DNA from: Eucommia ulmoides
Lineage: Eukaryota; Streptophyta; Magnoliopsida; Garryales; Eucommiaceae
Assembly (NCBI GenBank): GCA_016647705.1
Contig: CM028327.1
Location: 41,912,517 to 41,976,516 of the forward strand
Direction of reading: 5' to 3'
Length of the DNA stretch: 64,000 nt
Numbering within the stretch: the first letter of the stretch is position 1; every line of letters begins with the position of its first letter. The notes under the pieces are model-generated. The model was not told the origin of the DNA. It saw nothing but the letters and a program-made list of their open reading frames with translations, and ran no database searches. Position numbers and translations under genes: made by a program. Below, piece by piece: positions 10,861 through 22,806 of this stretch.

Positions 10861-12691
10861 CCAACCAAAGCCATGAGTTTCACCTATGAAGAAGAGGCCC
10901 GTGAAAAGTTCTTAAATTGGAAGGTAATTTTATGGGGGGAAAGCTCCAATCAAAATGGAAATCAACAGAGCAATATCTCATTTTTCTTCCGCAGTAATAA
11001 TTCCATAGAAATAAGGGGCTCTTCATCCTCCCCAGAAGCATCCTATTGCGGTTGTCCGTTGGTGAAAACACCGTCATCACCGTCGCTCTGTTCAGAAATG
11101 CTCTGTTCAGGTCGAATACTGGCGGTATCGTATCATACGACACCATTATTTTTGTATAATTCACAATTTTTGAACTCCAGATATCTTCAAGGCAACCTCA
11201 AATCCAACATCAAATGGTGATCGTGTGCCTCCAATCCCGATGCTTCTTCCTTCGCTCCGCCAATCGATTCCGAGGCAACCGAAAGAAACGCCATCGAGTA
11301 TGTTTTTCCTTCTATAATCTCAATCTTGTTTAGGCTTCTGTTCTATATTTAATTTAGGTTAATTTGATTTCCCCCTCCCCAAAATCAAAGTAATCGGACT
11401 CAATCGTGAATAATTTGGAGCTTTTGGCAATCAGTTGTGCGTATGTGGTGCTGTTGTCGCCGCCGTTGATTCCAAGCGCCATTGTCATCCATTCCCAGCG
11501 TCGTCGCCATCCATTTCAAGCTGTCGTCGTCATCCATTCAAAATCGGTTGTAGTCTATTTCCAGTTCAAACAAATAGGTAATCAAACCCTAGCTTCAATC
11601 TCAGTAAATAATTTTGAATTTCCCTTCGGTAGTTGATGTTTTGGTTGTTTAATAAAACCCTAGCTTCAACGGTTGTTTGATATTTTGGTTGTGGAGATTG
11701 TTAATGTGTATCAACATTCACATATTGAAATATTGTTCTTGAATTTTCCTTATGCTTAATTATTTCTTGGTTGTGCTTAATGACCTGATATTGAATTTCA
11801 AATTAGGTTCATGTTTGGTTAATTTTTTGGGTTATTGCGTGGTAATTGTTTGGTTATTGTTTTGTCAATGTTTGGTCACAAAAAGTTGGGTTACTATTTA
11901 TGTTCTATATTTCTGTTCCCACTCTCAAAAATAGTGGAATATTTACTATGTAGCAAAAATCAATGTGTGATTTCTTGGTTTGAATTTCCATCATCTTCCT
12001 TTTTCTTGTTAATGCTTGATTTTTTGAGATTTTTGTTGTGTAGCAAAAATTCACAATTGAGTCTTGTTTTGGATTAACATTTTGTTACTTTTCATTGTGA
12101 TTTACTGTACAGTTATCATCTGGCACCTTGCATAGTGCAAGCCCAACATCTTTCAGTTTAGGGATTTGCGACCACTGTGTAGCAAAAAATGTTGATTGAG
12201 TTCTTGATATATTTATTGAAATGCAAAAATCGAAAATTGATATGGGTTTGTTCATTCTCAAAAGTCGATTTGGACGTTTGTTGAAAATTATAATTGTAAA
12301 GTAAATTTTCAACCAAATGATAATTGTACAATAAATATTCAACCAAATATATTGTACTGTAATATTCAACTTTCAATGTTTGATTTTCAATTCTTGTTAA
12401 TTTTCACTGTTGGTGTGGAAGGGTGTTGCTCAAATTGTCACTGTGATGCAAAAATTGATATTTAGTTAATGTGTAGCAAAAATTGATGTTTGATTTACAA
12501 AGATTATTACTGTTGATGTATGACTGTTGATCAAATCGTTATTCTTCAAGTCAAGTTTTGGATTGTTATTTTCTCCATTACATTTGTTGAAATTCGAGTT
12601 ATTTGAATTTGTTACTGTACATAAAAAATTCACCATTCAAGGCAAGTTTGTCTTATTAGTAATAACAATTTTTTGTGGTACTATTTTGCAG
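10861..12691 (+). other. upstream part of the dUTPase locus: no coding exon recognised
   Basis: Two frames overlap at 10873-11220 and neither is recognisable. 11220-11310 could be a short leader exon ending near a donor-like GAG|TATG. From 11700 to 12690 the DNA is T-rich and intron-like. The phrase GTAGCAAAAAT followed by TGATGTTTGATTT-like text recurs at about 11950, 12040, 12178 and 12473, an interspersed intron repeat. The exon expected to carry dUTPase motif 1 was not found here on either strand. Confidence 0.35.
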
Positions 12692-13109
12692 CGTGACAAT
12701 GACGAAAGTACCAGCACAAGGCAAAGCTCTGATTCCCACTGATCTAAGCATTGCGATACCAGAAGGAACATATGCTCATGTTGGTGAGTTCAAATTTCCC
12801 ACACATGTTTATAGTTAAATGAATTTTGTTGATTAAGATTGGTTTTGTTTGTTTGAAATTTTAGCGCCACGATCCGGGTTGGCATGGAAGCACTCAATTG
12901 ATGTTGGGGCAGGCGTGATTAATACTGATTACAAGGGACTAGTTGGGGTGATACTGTTCAATCATTCCGACTACAATTTTGAAGTGAAGATTGGTGATCG
13001 GATTGCCCAGTTGATCATTGAGAAGATCATGACACCCGAGGTTGCTGGGGTTGAAGACATGGATGCAACTGTGAGAGACGACGATGGGTTTGGATCTACC
13101 GGTGTCTGA
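12692..13109 (+). pseudogene. dUTP diphosphatase (dUTPase), C-terminal two exons; motif 1 not seen
   Basis: dUTPase hydrolyses dUTP to dUMP and pyrophosphate, keeping uracil out of DNA and feeding dTMP synthesis. Exon 12692-12783 (acceptor TTTGCAG, donor GTGAGT) encodes KVPAQGKALIPTDLSIAIPE. Exon 12865-13109 (acceptor TTTTAG) continues with motif 2 APRSGLAWK, motif 3 GVINTDYKG, motif 4 GDRIAQLI and ends with motif 5 GFGSTG at TGA 13107-13109. The join is in frame (GTT G|CG). The family is about 165 residues in plants. Here only about 110 can be read, and the upstream exon with motif 1 (AGYDL, a metal-site aspartate) is not evident. An in-frame ATG at 12699 would give a 109-residue protein. 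A 22-base A run directly follows the stop codon. It is either an N-truncated copy or a gene whose first exon I could not recognise. Confidence 0.8.
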
Positions 13110-13539
13110 AAAAAAAAAAAAAAAAAAAAAACCCATGATTGAAAGTCTTCTAGTATTAATGTTGATCTTAAGATTTTGATGAACAATTAAGTGTTAATGT
13201 TTTGGTGGAATTAATAGTTTAATTGAGTGTTTCAGTTATTTAAATTCCAGTGATGAAGATGCAAATTAAATGGATGATAAATGATGATGTCGAAGATGAT
13301 AAAGAATTAAGAGTTTGAAGAAATTAAAGAAAACAACTCAAGTAAAATTCAACTCTTAAATATCCCAATTAGGAACACACACACGGCACAATTTTTTTTT
13401 TATTGTTTATGTGTGTTTTTATAAGGTGAAATTATTTGCTCCTATGTGATTTGAAAAAAAAATTATAATTGACTAAAATGAAATATAAGAAGATTAGTGG
13501 AGCTTATTTAGAAGAGAAAATGGTTAAAGGGGCGAAAAC

Positions 13540-13585
<46 letters not shown>

Positions 13586-13600
13586 AAAAACGAGTTCAGA
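13110..13600. other. 3' flank of dUTPase and a 40-base A tract
   Basis: A+T-rich with no gene. A run of about 22 A lies at 13110-13131 and one of 40 A at 13543-13582. The long A tract could be the tail of a retroposed sequence, but no body could be assigned. Confidence 0.4.
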
Positions 13601-15375
13601 AAATAGATCCAGGAGACATAAGTCAACTGGACCAAGCAGCCGAAACAACCTGTATCTCTAAGTCGACAGGCAGGTCGACCAGTGAAGGTAAGTTGAACTC
13701 TTTGTATCTTTAAGTCGACAGGTAGGTCGACTGGTGAAGGTAAACTGAATTCTCTGTATCTCCAAGTCGACAAGTAGGTCGACGGGTGAAGGTAAACTGA
13801 ACTCTCAGAATCCCCAAATTGACAGGTAGGTCAACCGATGAACGCAGTAGCAATGGCTTGGCTACATCCTGAATTGAGCAGTCGACTGACCGGTCGACCG
13901 AACACACTGTTTCAGGAAATTGTTGATTATGAAATTATATCCAAAAGTAACCGTTTTTTGTTAGGATTTGAGAAAGATTTCGTAGATATTATTATATTTA
14001 ATATATGATTCACCTAATATTTGAATTCTATTGATTTGGTTCATTAAATTTTAATGTTTCTCAATTTGGTACATAAAATTGTTTCTATTATATCTAATTG
14101 AGATTGAGAAATATTTGGGGAATTTAATTAAGAGATTTAAAAACCATTTATTAAGTGAATTGAACCAAAATGAAGTTATAATGATATAAGGGGTCTATAA
14201 GAGCTATTAAATGTCATGATAAGTGAGAACTAACCGTTAGAAGGTTGATTTCATTATCCTATACATAGACCTGCGTTTTTCATTTATCATTGCCAATCAT
14301 AAATCAATATCAAGAGAGCTAAAAGAGTTAAGATCATTTTTGAGCTATTATAAGAGTTATCTTTCTGAGATATTGTGTGAGCAATTCTAAGAGATGATCT
14401 TGAGAAATATTTGTTGTTAATCTTTACTGCTACTGGATCTAAAGTTACATTGCTCTATTTATTTATTCTGTGGATTTCGGGTGAGATCTTTCCAATTATT
14501 TTCTATTATTGCATTACTTATTAATTATTGGAAATTGGTCTTTAGAAATTATTTTTTATTCTTTATTAAAGAAAATATTTTATAAACAATTTCTTGAATA
14601 TGATTACGTGCTCAATTATTTGCTACCCATATCTTGTTAAAAATCAGATTTTCAATCTCACATTTTTCTATAACTAGATTTGGGATATTAATCGAGTTAT
14701 AATTTATCTGGGGTGGTAGAATCTCTGAGTGAGATAATCTGTTTATCAATTTGTATTAGTGAGTAGTGTGACGGATTAAATACTGTTGGGGGTATTTAAT
14801 TAAATGGTAACCGGGTTTTAGTCTCTTCTTGTAAAAAGATTGAGGTAGTGATTCTTTTTGGATATAATTGTGTTTTGAGTGAAATTTGTAACGGTTCAAT
14901 CCTTACCGGGTAAAAAGATATTTGGAGTAATTGGTGAGGTTTTGATTATTTGGCCTTAGTGTTCAAAAGAATTAGGTTATTCTTTAACCTGTAAAAAGTA
15001 GAGGTTTTTCTTTAGCCTGGGAAAATAATATTTTAAAGGTTGATTCTGAACCTGTAAAAAAATCGGTGTGAGGGTTTGATTCCTACCTTTATAGATATCT
15101 TGAGTATTAGTGGGTGCGAATCTCCTTGGGTCTCGGAGGACTGGACTAGCCAAAAGTAACTTGGTGAACCAAGATATATCTTGGTGTACTGCAATATTTA
15201 ATTTGTTTATTTTTGCTATTTGGTGTGCACCTAGTTAATTATTTAATTCCGCTGTGATATAAAGATAATAATTAATTTAGAATTAAAATTAATTATTTGA
15301 TTTATTGAAATTTTATTCTGATAAATTTTTAATTATCTAATTCACCTCCCTCATAGGTATCCCACTGGGCCAACA
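13600..15375 (+). mobile_element. 5' LTR region of a Sirevirus-like copia element
   Basis: This lies directly upstream of a primer-binding-site-like sequence and copia gag. The 3' part has the phrasing of Sirevirus LTR ends (GGACTGGACTAGCC... AACTTGGTGAACCAAG, then CTAATTCACCTCCC and CCCACTGGGCCAACA). The exact 5' edge is not defined, and no second LTR is present downstream because the element is cut off. The GTCGAC-rich minisatellite at 13651-13858 is within or beside its 5' part. Confidence 0.5.
13651..13858. repeat. minisatellite, 4 units of 52 bp with GTCGAC / GGTCGACC
   Basis: The word TGTATCT(C/T)(T/C) starts units at 13651, 13703 and 13755, and a diverged unit at 13807. Spacing is exactly 52 bp. 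Each unit holds AAGTCGACAGG, a GGTCGAC and GTGAAGGTAA. A further GTCGACTGACCGGTCGACC lies at 13881-13899. The hexamer GTCGAC is self-complementary, so each unit contains dyad symmetry. Confidence 0.85.
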
Positions 15376-15395
15376 ATTGACATTAGAGTTGGTTT
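15376..15395 (+). other. degenerate primer-binding site of the copia element
   Basis: ATTGACATTAGAGTTGG follows CAACA at the LTR end. It resembles the usual ATTGGTATCAGAGC primer site (initiator tRNA-Met) with several changes, which is consistent with the decay of the rest of the element. Confidence 0.5.
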
Positions 15396-15425
15396 AGCTC
15401 GAAATGTTTAGCTAACAAATATCAC

Positions 15426-18400
15426 ATGGCACACATAGTAGGCAGACTAGTTGAGGGGCAGTCTATACCGACCACATTTGTTTGCAGGTGTAAGTTACTC
15501 ATTTTGAAAAGACAGGATGATAACTTTTCTTCAGACTACAAATTACGATAGCGGCTTACAATCGAGGATGGTCCGTTTATTCCAATTAAAAACGGAGTTG
15601 AGAAGAAGAAAAAACAACTCACTACTTCCGATAAGCAGAAACTCTCCATTAACTCTCAAGTTATCAATATTCTCTTTTGCTCTTTAGATGCGAATGAATA
15701 TTCTAGAGTTTCAGATTGCAAATCTGCAAAGGAGATGTAGGATAAGTTACAAGTCACCCACGAAGGGATAAGTCAAGTGAAGCAATCAAAAATCAATGCT
15801 CTTTTGAGAAAATTTGAGTTATTCAGGATGGAAGAGAATGAATCGATTCATGAGATGTACACTCGTTTCAACAACATATGCAACAATATGAGTCAACTTG
15901 GAAAACCATACTCCATAGAGGATAGAGTACAAAAGGTCCTAAGGTCCTTGACAAAAATTTGGGAGTCAAAGGTAACGGCAATCGAGGAAGCCAAGAATTT
16001 TGGAAAATACGATATTGATGATCTCATTGGCAATTTGATGACTCATGAATTGGCAATTAAAGGTTATGAGGATGATACCGAAAATGAAAAAAAGGAAATC
16101 ATTGACACTAAAAGCTCAAAAAATTGAAAAAGATGATGATAGTGATGATAAAAGTCTTAATAGTGAGCAAGAGAAAAATGTGGCACTTTTTACATACAAT
16201 TTTAGAAGAATAACTCGGCACACATTCCATGGGAGAAGAAACCTCAACATGTCTAAAGTGGAATGTTACAACTGCTGTAAGACCGGTCACTTTCAAAATG
16301 ATTGTCCTAAACTGAAGAAGGATAAAGAAAAGAAAAAGAAGAAGAAAGCAAAGAAAAGTAATAAGAAATCGATGAAGGCTACTTGGGATACCGATTCAAG
16401 TAGCTCTGAAGAATCAAATAATGAGGATACGTCCATGCTTGCATTAATGGCCACTGGTGGTGAGGTAACTGATTGTTCAAGTTCTTATTCTTTAAATTTT
16501 GATGAATTATTTGATATTTATCAAGAACTTTCACATGATTATAAAAACCAGTGTTCTAAAATAAATGCCCTTTAAAGTACAATTAATACATTAAACAAGC
16601 AAGTGGTGAACTAAGAATCTGAAAACAATAGATTGAAATCAAAATTGATGGATTTGCAATCAATTGTTCTCAAATTCACTAGCGGTAAAAATAACTTGAA
16701 AATGCTTTTGGGAAGTTCATGTGGAGTTTTTGATAAAGTCGGTATTGGATTTCAAAAAAATCTTAAACAAAAACGCTTTCATAAATTCTTTTCTGAAATC
16801 AATGATCTTGTTAAATATTTTAAATGTAATGTTGTGGGGTATACTATTTGTAGATGTTTTGTTAAAATATCTAACTGTAGACAAGTTTGGATTTCAAAAG
16901 GAACTAAAATTATCCCGATTAACAAGATTGGACCCACTTAGGAACTATTTGAGGTGCTCCTTGCAGGCTATTCTAAAAACATCAATAAGTAAAGGCAAAT
17001 GATTCCTGGATAGTGGTTATTCTCGACACATGACGGGAGATAAAAGAAAATTTACATCTTTGACACCTAAAGATAGAGGTCATGTAACTTTCGGAGACAA
17101 CGCAAAGGGTAAAATTATCGGTATAGGTAATATCAGTAATGGTACTACTATTAATAAAGATATATTACTAGTTAATAGATTTAAACATAATTTGCTTAGT
17201 ATTAGTCAATTATATGATAATGGCTATAATGTTATATTTGATCATGATAGATGCATTATTAAGAATAGTCATGATAGTAGTATCTTACTAGTTGCATCAC
17301 GTTTTGAGAATGTGTATACTTGTTCTTTTGATGATTTTAATTCTAAAAATTTATCTTGTTTGAATGCTTTATCTCAAAATAGTTAGTTATGGCATAGAAG
17401 ACTTGGGCATACTAGTATGGAGTTAATTTCTAACATATCTAAGAAGAGTCTTGTAGGTGGCCTACCTGATTTGAAATTTGTGAAAGATAAAGTATGTGAT
17501 GCATGTCAATTAGGCAAACAAGTTAGATAATCATTTAAGAAAAAAATGCACACGTCCATATCTAGATATCTTGAATTATTGCATCTTGATTTGTTTAGGT
17601 CTAACTCTGTTGCTAGTTTTGGTGGTAAGTTTTATGCATTTGTTATAATTGATGATTATTCAAGATTTACCTGGGTATTCTTTCTTACTAAGAAAAGTGA
17701 GGTTGCTTCTGTTCTTGCTAAATTTTGTAAACGTGTTCAAAATGAGAAACAATGTTCTATTATTAATATTCGTAGTGACAGAGAAAGAGAATTTAAGAAT
17801 GATGAAGTGGTAAGTTATTGTGATGAGCATGGTTATGCTCACAATTTTTCTGCACCAAGATCACCGCAATAAAATGGTGTAGTGGAAAGGAAAAACAGAA
17901 TGCTTCAAGAGATGGCCAGAACAATGCTAAATGAAAATCCCTTACCAACCTACTTCTGGGCCGAAGCAGAAAGTATAGCTTGTCACGTGGTAAACTTAGT
18001 ATCAATTCGTAGAGGGTTTAACAAAATCTCATATGGAATCTGGAATGGTAAGACTCCTAATATTTCCTATTTTAAAATCTTTGGATGCAAGTGTTTCATT
18101 TTGAATAATAAGGATAATCTTGGTAAATTTGATGCTAAATCGGATTATAGGATTTTTCTTGGATATACTACTAACAATAAGACTTATAGAGCTTATAATA
18201 AACGTACTTTAGTAGTAGAAGAAATAATGCATGTTGTTTTTGAGGAAACTGATACATTCTTATCGAGAAAGGTTTTGGATGATGATGATGTAGGTACTCT
18301 AAATAATCAAAACCAAGGTGATACTGTACTTGGGAAGTCCCAACCAAAGGAGGAACCTAAAGAAAATGATTCAACATTACCAAGAGCTATAAAGACAGTA

Positions 18401-19270
18401 CTAGGACATTCAATTAAAGAAATCATCAGTAATTTTGAAAAGGCGTAAGTACTCGTTCTTCTTTTAGGGATATAATTAATCTTACTTTCTTATCTCAAAT
18501 TGAACCTAAAAATATAAATGAGACGTCAATTGATGAATCTTGAATTTTCGCAATGTAAGATGAATTAGTTCAATTTGAGCAGAACAAAGTGTGATGTCTT
18601 GTTCCGAGACCGGATTTTCATCTAGTTATTGGTACTAAATGAGTTTTTAGAAATAAAAAGAATGAATCTGGCATGGTAATTAAAAATAAAGCAAGATTAG
18701 TGGCACAGGGCTATAATCAAGAGAAAGGAATTGATTATGATGAAACTTATGCTCCTGTTGCTAAACTAGAAGCAATTAGAATGCTACTCGCTTTTACATG
18801 TACATTCACGTAATTTTAAGTTATATCAAATGGATGTAAAGAGTGCATTTCTAAATGGATTTCTAGCTGAAGAAGTTTATGTAGAACAACTCCCAGGATT
18901 TGAAAGTAATAAATTTTCCGATCACGTATTTAAACTTTGCAAGGCTTTGTATGGGTTCAAACAAGCTCCGAGAGCTTGGTATGAGAGACTTAGTCAATAT
19001 TTGATCGAAAATAATTTTCGAGGGGGTATTTGTGATATAACACTATTTGTGAAGTCAACTAATTCTAATATCCTATTGGTACAAGTATATGTTGATGATA
19101 TTATTTTTTTATCTATTAATGAGAATCTTTGTCAAGAGTTTGCTAAGATAATATAGGTTGAATTTGAAATGAGTATGATGAGAGAGTTGAATTTCTTTCT
19201 TGGATTGCAAATTAAGCAAACCAAAGAAGGGATATTTATAAACCAAGCTAAATACATTGTAGGGAAAAGT
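15426..19270 (+). pseudogene. Ty1/copia polyprotein, Sirevirus-like, multiply interrupted and 3'-truncated
   Basis: Order GAG-PR-INT-RT identifies Ty1/copia. Gag starts at ATG 15426 (MAHIVGRLVEG) and meets stops. 15777-16575 gives LLRKFELFRMEENESI, a CCHC knuckle CYNCCKTGHFQNDC and a Lys/Ser-rich tail of Sirevirus style. Protease region: FLDSGYSRHMTG (17010). Then LLSISQL, GAG-pre-integrase LWHRRLGHTS (17390) and C...C zinc ligands. Integrase core: LHLDLF, FVIIDDYSRFTWVFF, IRSDRERE and RSPQ-stop-NGVVERKN (17870). RT: MDVKSAFLNG (18830), LYGFKQAPRAWYERL and YVDDI (19089). At least five in-frame stops or shifts are seen. RNase H and the 3' LTR are missing: similarity ends near 19270 against another repeat. 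Confidence 0.9.
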
Positions 19271-19274
19271 ATTC

Positions 19275-20440
19275 GATTCTCGCGTATTGACTATTCGCAA
19301 GTGTATGAGGTCAAAATTTTAGTATAGTGTGATTGTTAAGATCAGGTATCGTATCCACAGGAACTGATGTCGTTACTATTGAGTACCGCAATTGTCATGA
19401 CCTAATTTTATCTAGGTGACCAAAAATATAATTAATTAATTAAACTAACTAATATAACCTAAATTATCTATACTAATATACTAAAATGTTTTAGGGGAAA
19501 TAATTGCCTAGGGATTAACGTGTTTATAAATACATGTTCGATCTCGATTTACTCACGTCTACAGTATTCGACCTATTTGACAATCTCGGTTCGTAAACTC
19601 CACCGCCACCTCTCTTGAGTATAAGACGGGAGAATACATGACTTCGAGTCAACGAAGAAGTTTCCCTCAATGTCTTAACGATCCTAGGTCACGTGAGTCT
19701 CGCCCAGCGTCATTGATTGCACATAATCCAACTCCCGACCGGGTCATTGGATTGTCGCGTCGTGTTTACCCTATCGTCAATCTCAGTTCTAAAACTTCAC
19801 TGCCACCTCTCCCGAGTGTAAGACGGGAGGAATACATGACTTCGAGTCAATGAAGAAGTCCCCCTTAATGTTTTAACGACCCTAGGTCATGTGAGTTTTG
19901 CCCCAACGTCATTGATTGTCTACAATCCAACTCCCGACCGGGTTATTGGATCGTGACGTTTGTTTACCCTAATCCAAATTCGGGATTTGTTAAACCCCAT
20001 ATTCTCCATGTATCTATCTAAGTATGATAAACAAACAATACGATAAATACAATCAAACTACGAAGAACAAACATAAACACAACATAACTCAACCAAAACT
20101 ACGTTTTTATAAATATGATATTAATCTCATACATAATCAACGTTTAACCTATGGCCATAGCTGTTTATACAATTGAAACTAGGCTAAACATGCTCAAACA
20201 TATATTGAAGACAAGAAATAAAAGAAAAAACAGATGAACTTAGCCAATATCCGAAGATTAGCCGCTAAAACCGTCCACCGATCGATTTGCTTTCTCTGCG
20301 TGTTGATCTTCTCCTTCAGATATGTTTGAGCACTCCCCATACTCTCTCTATATACTAAACTAAGCCTTAAAGGCTGTAATGGCCAGAGGGAGCCAAGAAG
20401 AGGGGAGAAGAGGGGTATAAATAGGCAAAATATCAAAATC
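19275..20440. repeat. LTR-type repeat with two 197-bp direct repeats
   Basis: 19581-19777 and 19778-19974 are near-identical direct repeats (starting CAATCTC(G/A)GTTC). Each contains CCACCGCCACCTCTC-like text, GACTTCGAGTCAA(C/T)GAAGAAG and CAACTCCCGACCGGG. The preamble GATTGTTAAGATCAGGTATCGTATCCACAGG is phrased like plant retrotransposon borders. The short open frames are incidental. The left edge truncates the copia RT near 19270. Confidence 0.6.
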
Positions 20441-20870
20441 GAAACCCAGAGGTGAAGAACACTTCGAAATCGAAATAGAGAAGAAGATGAACGTGAATGA
20501 ACTAGAGTTTCAATTTCGAAATCAAAATCGTTTTGATTTCGAAATCAAAATCCAAATCGAAATCGATTTCGAAATCGAAATCGAAATAGAGAAGAAAATG
20601 AAGATGACAAACGTGATGGAGAAGACGATGACGAAGACAATGTAGGTGATGGAGAAGAAGACGAAGACAACGTAGGTGATGGCGAAGAAGATGAAGACAA
20701 CGGTGACGGAGAGCACGCGTCTTCGGCGGAGGCCGACGGGACCATGGACGGTTCTCCTCCATCATCTTCTCCTTCAGCGAAAATGGCTACAGCGGTTGCT
20801 CTAAGGCGGTGGTGGAGTAGTAGAGTTTGGGGGCAGTGGTGCAAAAAGAAGGCGATCTGGAAAAAAAAAA
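20441..20870. repeat. simple-sequence-like block: CGAAAT and GAAGA(T/C)GA runs
   Basis: 20460-20600 consists of repeated ATTTCGAAATC/CGAAATCGAAAT words, including a self-complementary stretch around 20512-20545. 20600-20730 is GAAGA(C/T)GA-rich. The Ser/Pro-rich and Asp/Phe-rich minus frames come from this composition. Confidence 0.6.
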
Positions 20871-22400
20871 AAAAATTAAAGGAAAAAAATATTTTTACCC
20901 CTTAAGTTTAACAAAATATACAAATAAGTCCCATTAAATTAATAAAAATGAAATGACGCATGTACCCTTAACCAAATAGTCACGTATTTGTCATGTGACT
21001 GTTTTCATCTAATTTTCTCAAATTTTACTAACGGAACCCGACCCAAGGGCTAATTTGAAACGATTTTGAAATGTTAAGAGTAACTGTCGAGTTTCAAATG
21101 ATAGGGACAAATTGGACACCCGAGGCATTTGTCAGGAACTAAAAATATCATTTTCCCTAAAAGTAAAAACAAAAACTTGATATATGCATTGTCTTCTCAA
21201 TTTTTTTGTGAATAATCGTATTTACATATAATTACTATCAATGTTCGATTTTAAATCCGAAAGATACAAGTGATTGTAATTTTTTCAGTATAAAAATAAT
21301 TATGTATAACTAATATAACACAGACGTGTAATTATTCACGTGCATGATAATTGTGCATGTAATTTATAATTATTAATTATCTATGACCTATATATTCTCT
21401 AATACGGAATGAGACGCCAACGTGGACTAATTCTACCTTTATTATTATTATTATTATTCATAGGTTTGGTCCATTTGGAACCTTTTTTTAAGTGAGGAAC
21501 ACTTTATTGATCTCTAAAAAAAAAATACAAAAATAAGTGGCGCTAAAAGTTAATCTCTATAGTAACGCAACTAACAAATAAATTATAATAAAAACAAACA
21601 ACAAAATTGAACCAATGCAGTCAACTCGTTGCAAACACTACGTCAACTCGTGGCTTATCCTCTCTACACATCTCTCCCTCTTTCCATTTCTCTCTCTCAG
21701 TCTCTTGGTGATACAAAAATCAAACCAAAATGGTAATAAATGAACAATTTTGTTTATTTAATTCAAAAATAGGGTAAAAAATTTAACTCCATATAATTTT
21801 AATCATATTTTGTTAATTCAACTAGAAAAATAACAATCTCTCACTTTGTTCAAAAGTAAAAATTGATAAGTATAATTTTTGAAAATGAAGGAAGGTAAAA
21901 TAGCGGGAGATAAAAGATAATTTATCTTAAATATGTATTTGTTTTGGATTAATAGCCTTTTACCACCTCATACTTTAGTTTTGTTTCATTTTAACACCTC
22001 TATTTTAAAAATCTGCACAACAACTCCTACTTGTGACCAAAGAGAGAAACTCCTATTTAATATATAAAATGACATAATTTAGCCTTATTTTTTAATTTAT
22101 ATTTAGTATTTAAAAGTAATAAAAAAAAATTTACATGTTCTCTCTCTAGTTCTCTTTCTCTCCCTTCTTATTTTTTTTTTAATAAAAACCAAATAAAATT
22201 AAGATACATGAAAATTTTGTTCATTTTAATTTAAAATTTAGAAGAAAATGTTAACTTCACTCATTGTTAATATATCATGTTAAATTAACAACAAAACAGT
22301 TATTTTTCAAATGTATTATAAGTAAAAAAGACAAAGTGTAGGTTTTTAAAGTAGAGGGAACAAAATGAAACAAGATCAAAGTATAATGGAGTAAAAAGCA
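20871..22400. other. intergenic A+T-rich DNA, no gene seen
   Basis: An ATT trinucleotide run lies at 21440-21458. The remainder shows no recognisable coding, RNA or terminal-repeat signature. Confidence 0.4.
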
Positions 22401-22772
22401 ATTAATTTTTTTTTAAATTATTTTTTTATTTTTGTAATTAAAATATATTTTTACACAAATAATGAGATGGTGAAAAGCAATGTTTTAAAAACCGGACCGG
22501 ACAGGTCGGTTCAACCAGTTGAACCGTCGACCGGCTCAAATTCCGGTCCGGTTATACTCCTAAAAACTGTTTACCCCTAAAAATCGGTTCAACCGCAAAC
22601 CGGTGAACCGTTCCGGTTTTCGTTGAACCGGCCGGGTTTTCTTCATTCACCTTTTGTGCAACTATTTTCCAAAACAAAAAAAAATGTAGCCTTCTCCTTC
22701 GCCGCCGATCAACCGCTGCCAAGTTGCACCGTCATTAGGGTTGGGAAGAGAGAGAAACAGAGAGAGAGAGAA

Positions 22773-22806
<34 letters not shown>

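Noticed and set aside
20502-20844. Ser/Pro-rich and Phe/Asp-rich frames
   Set aside because: Readout of GAAGATGA and CGAAAT simple repeats.
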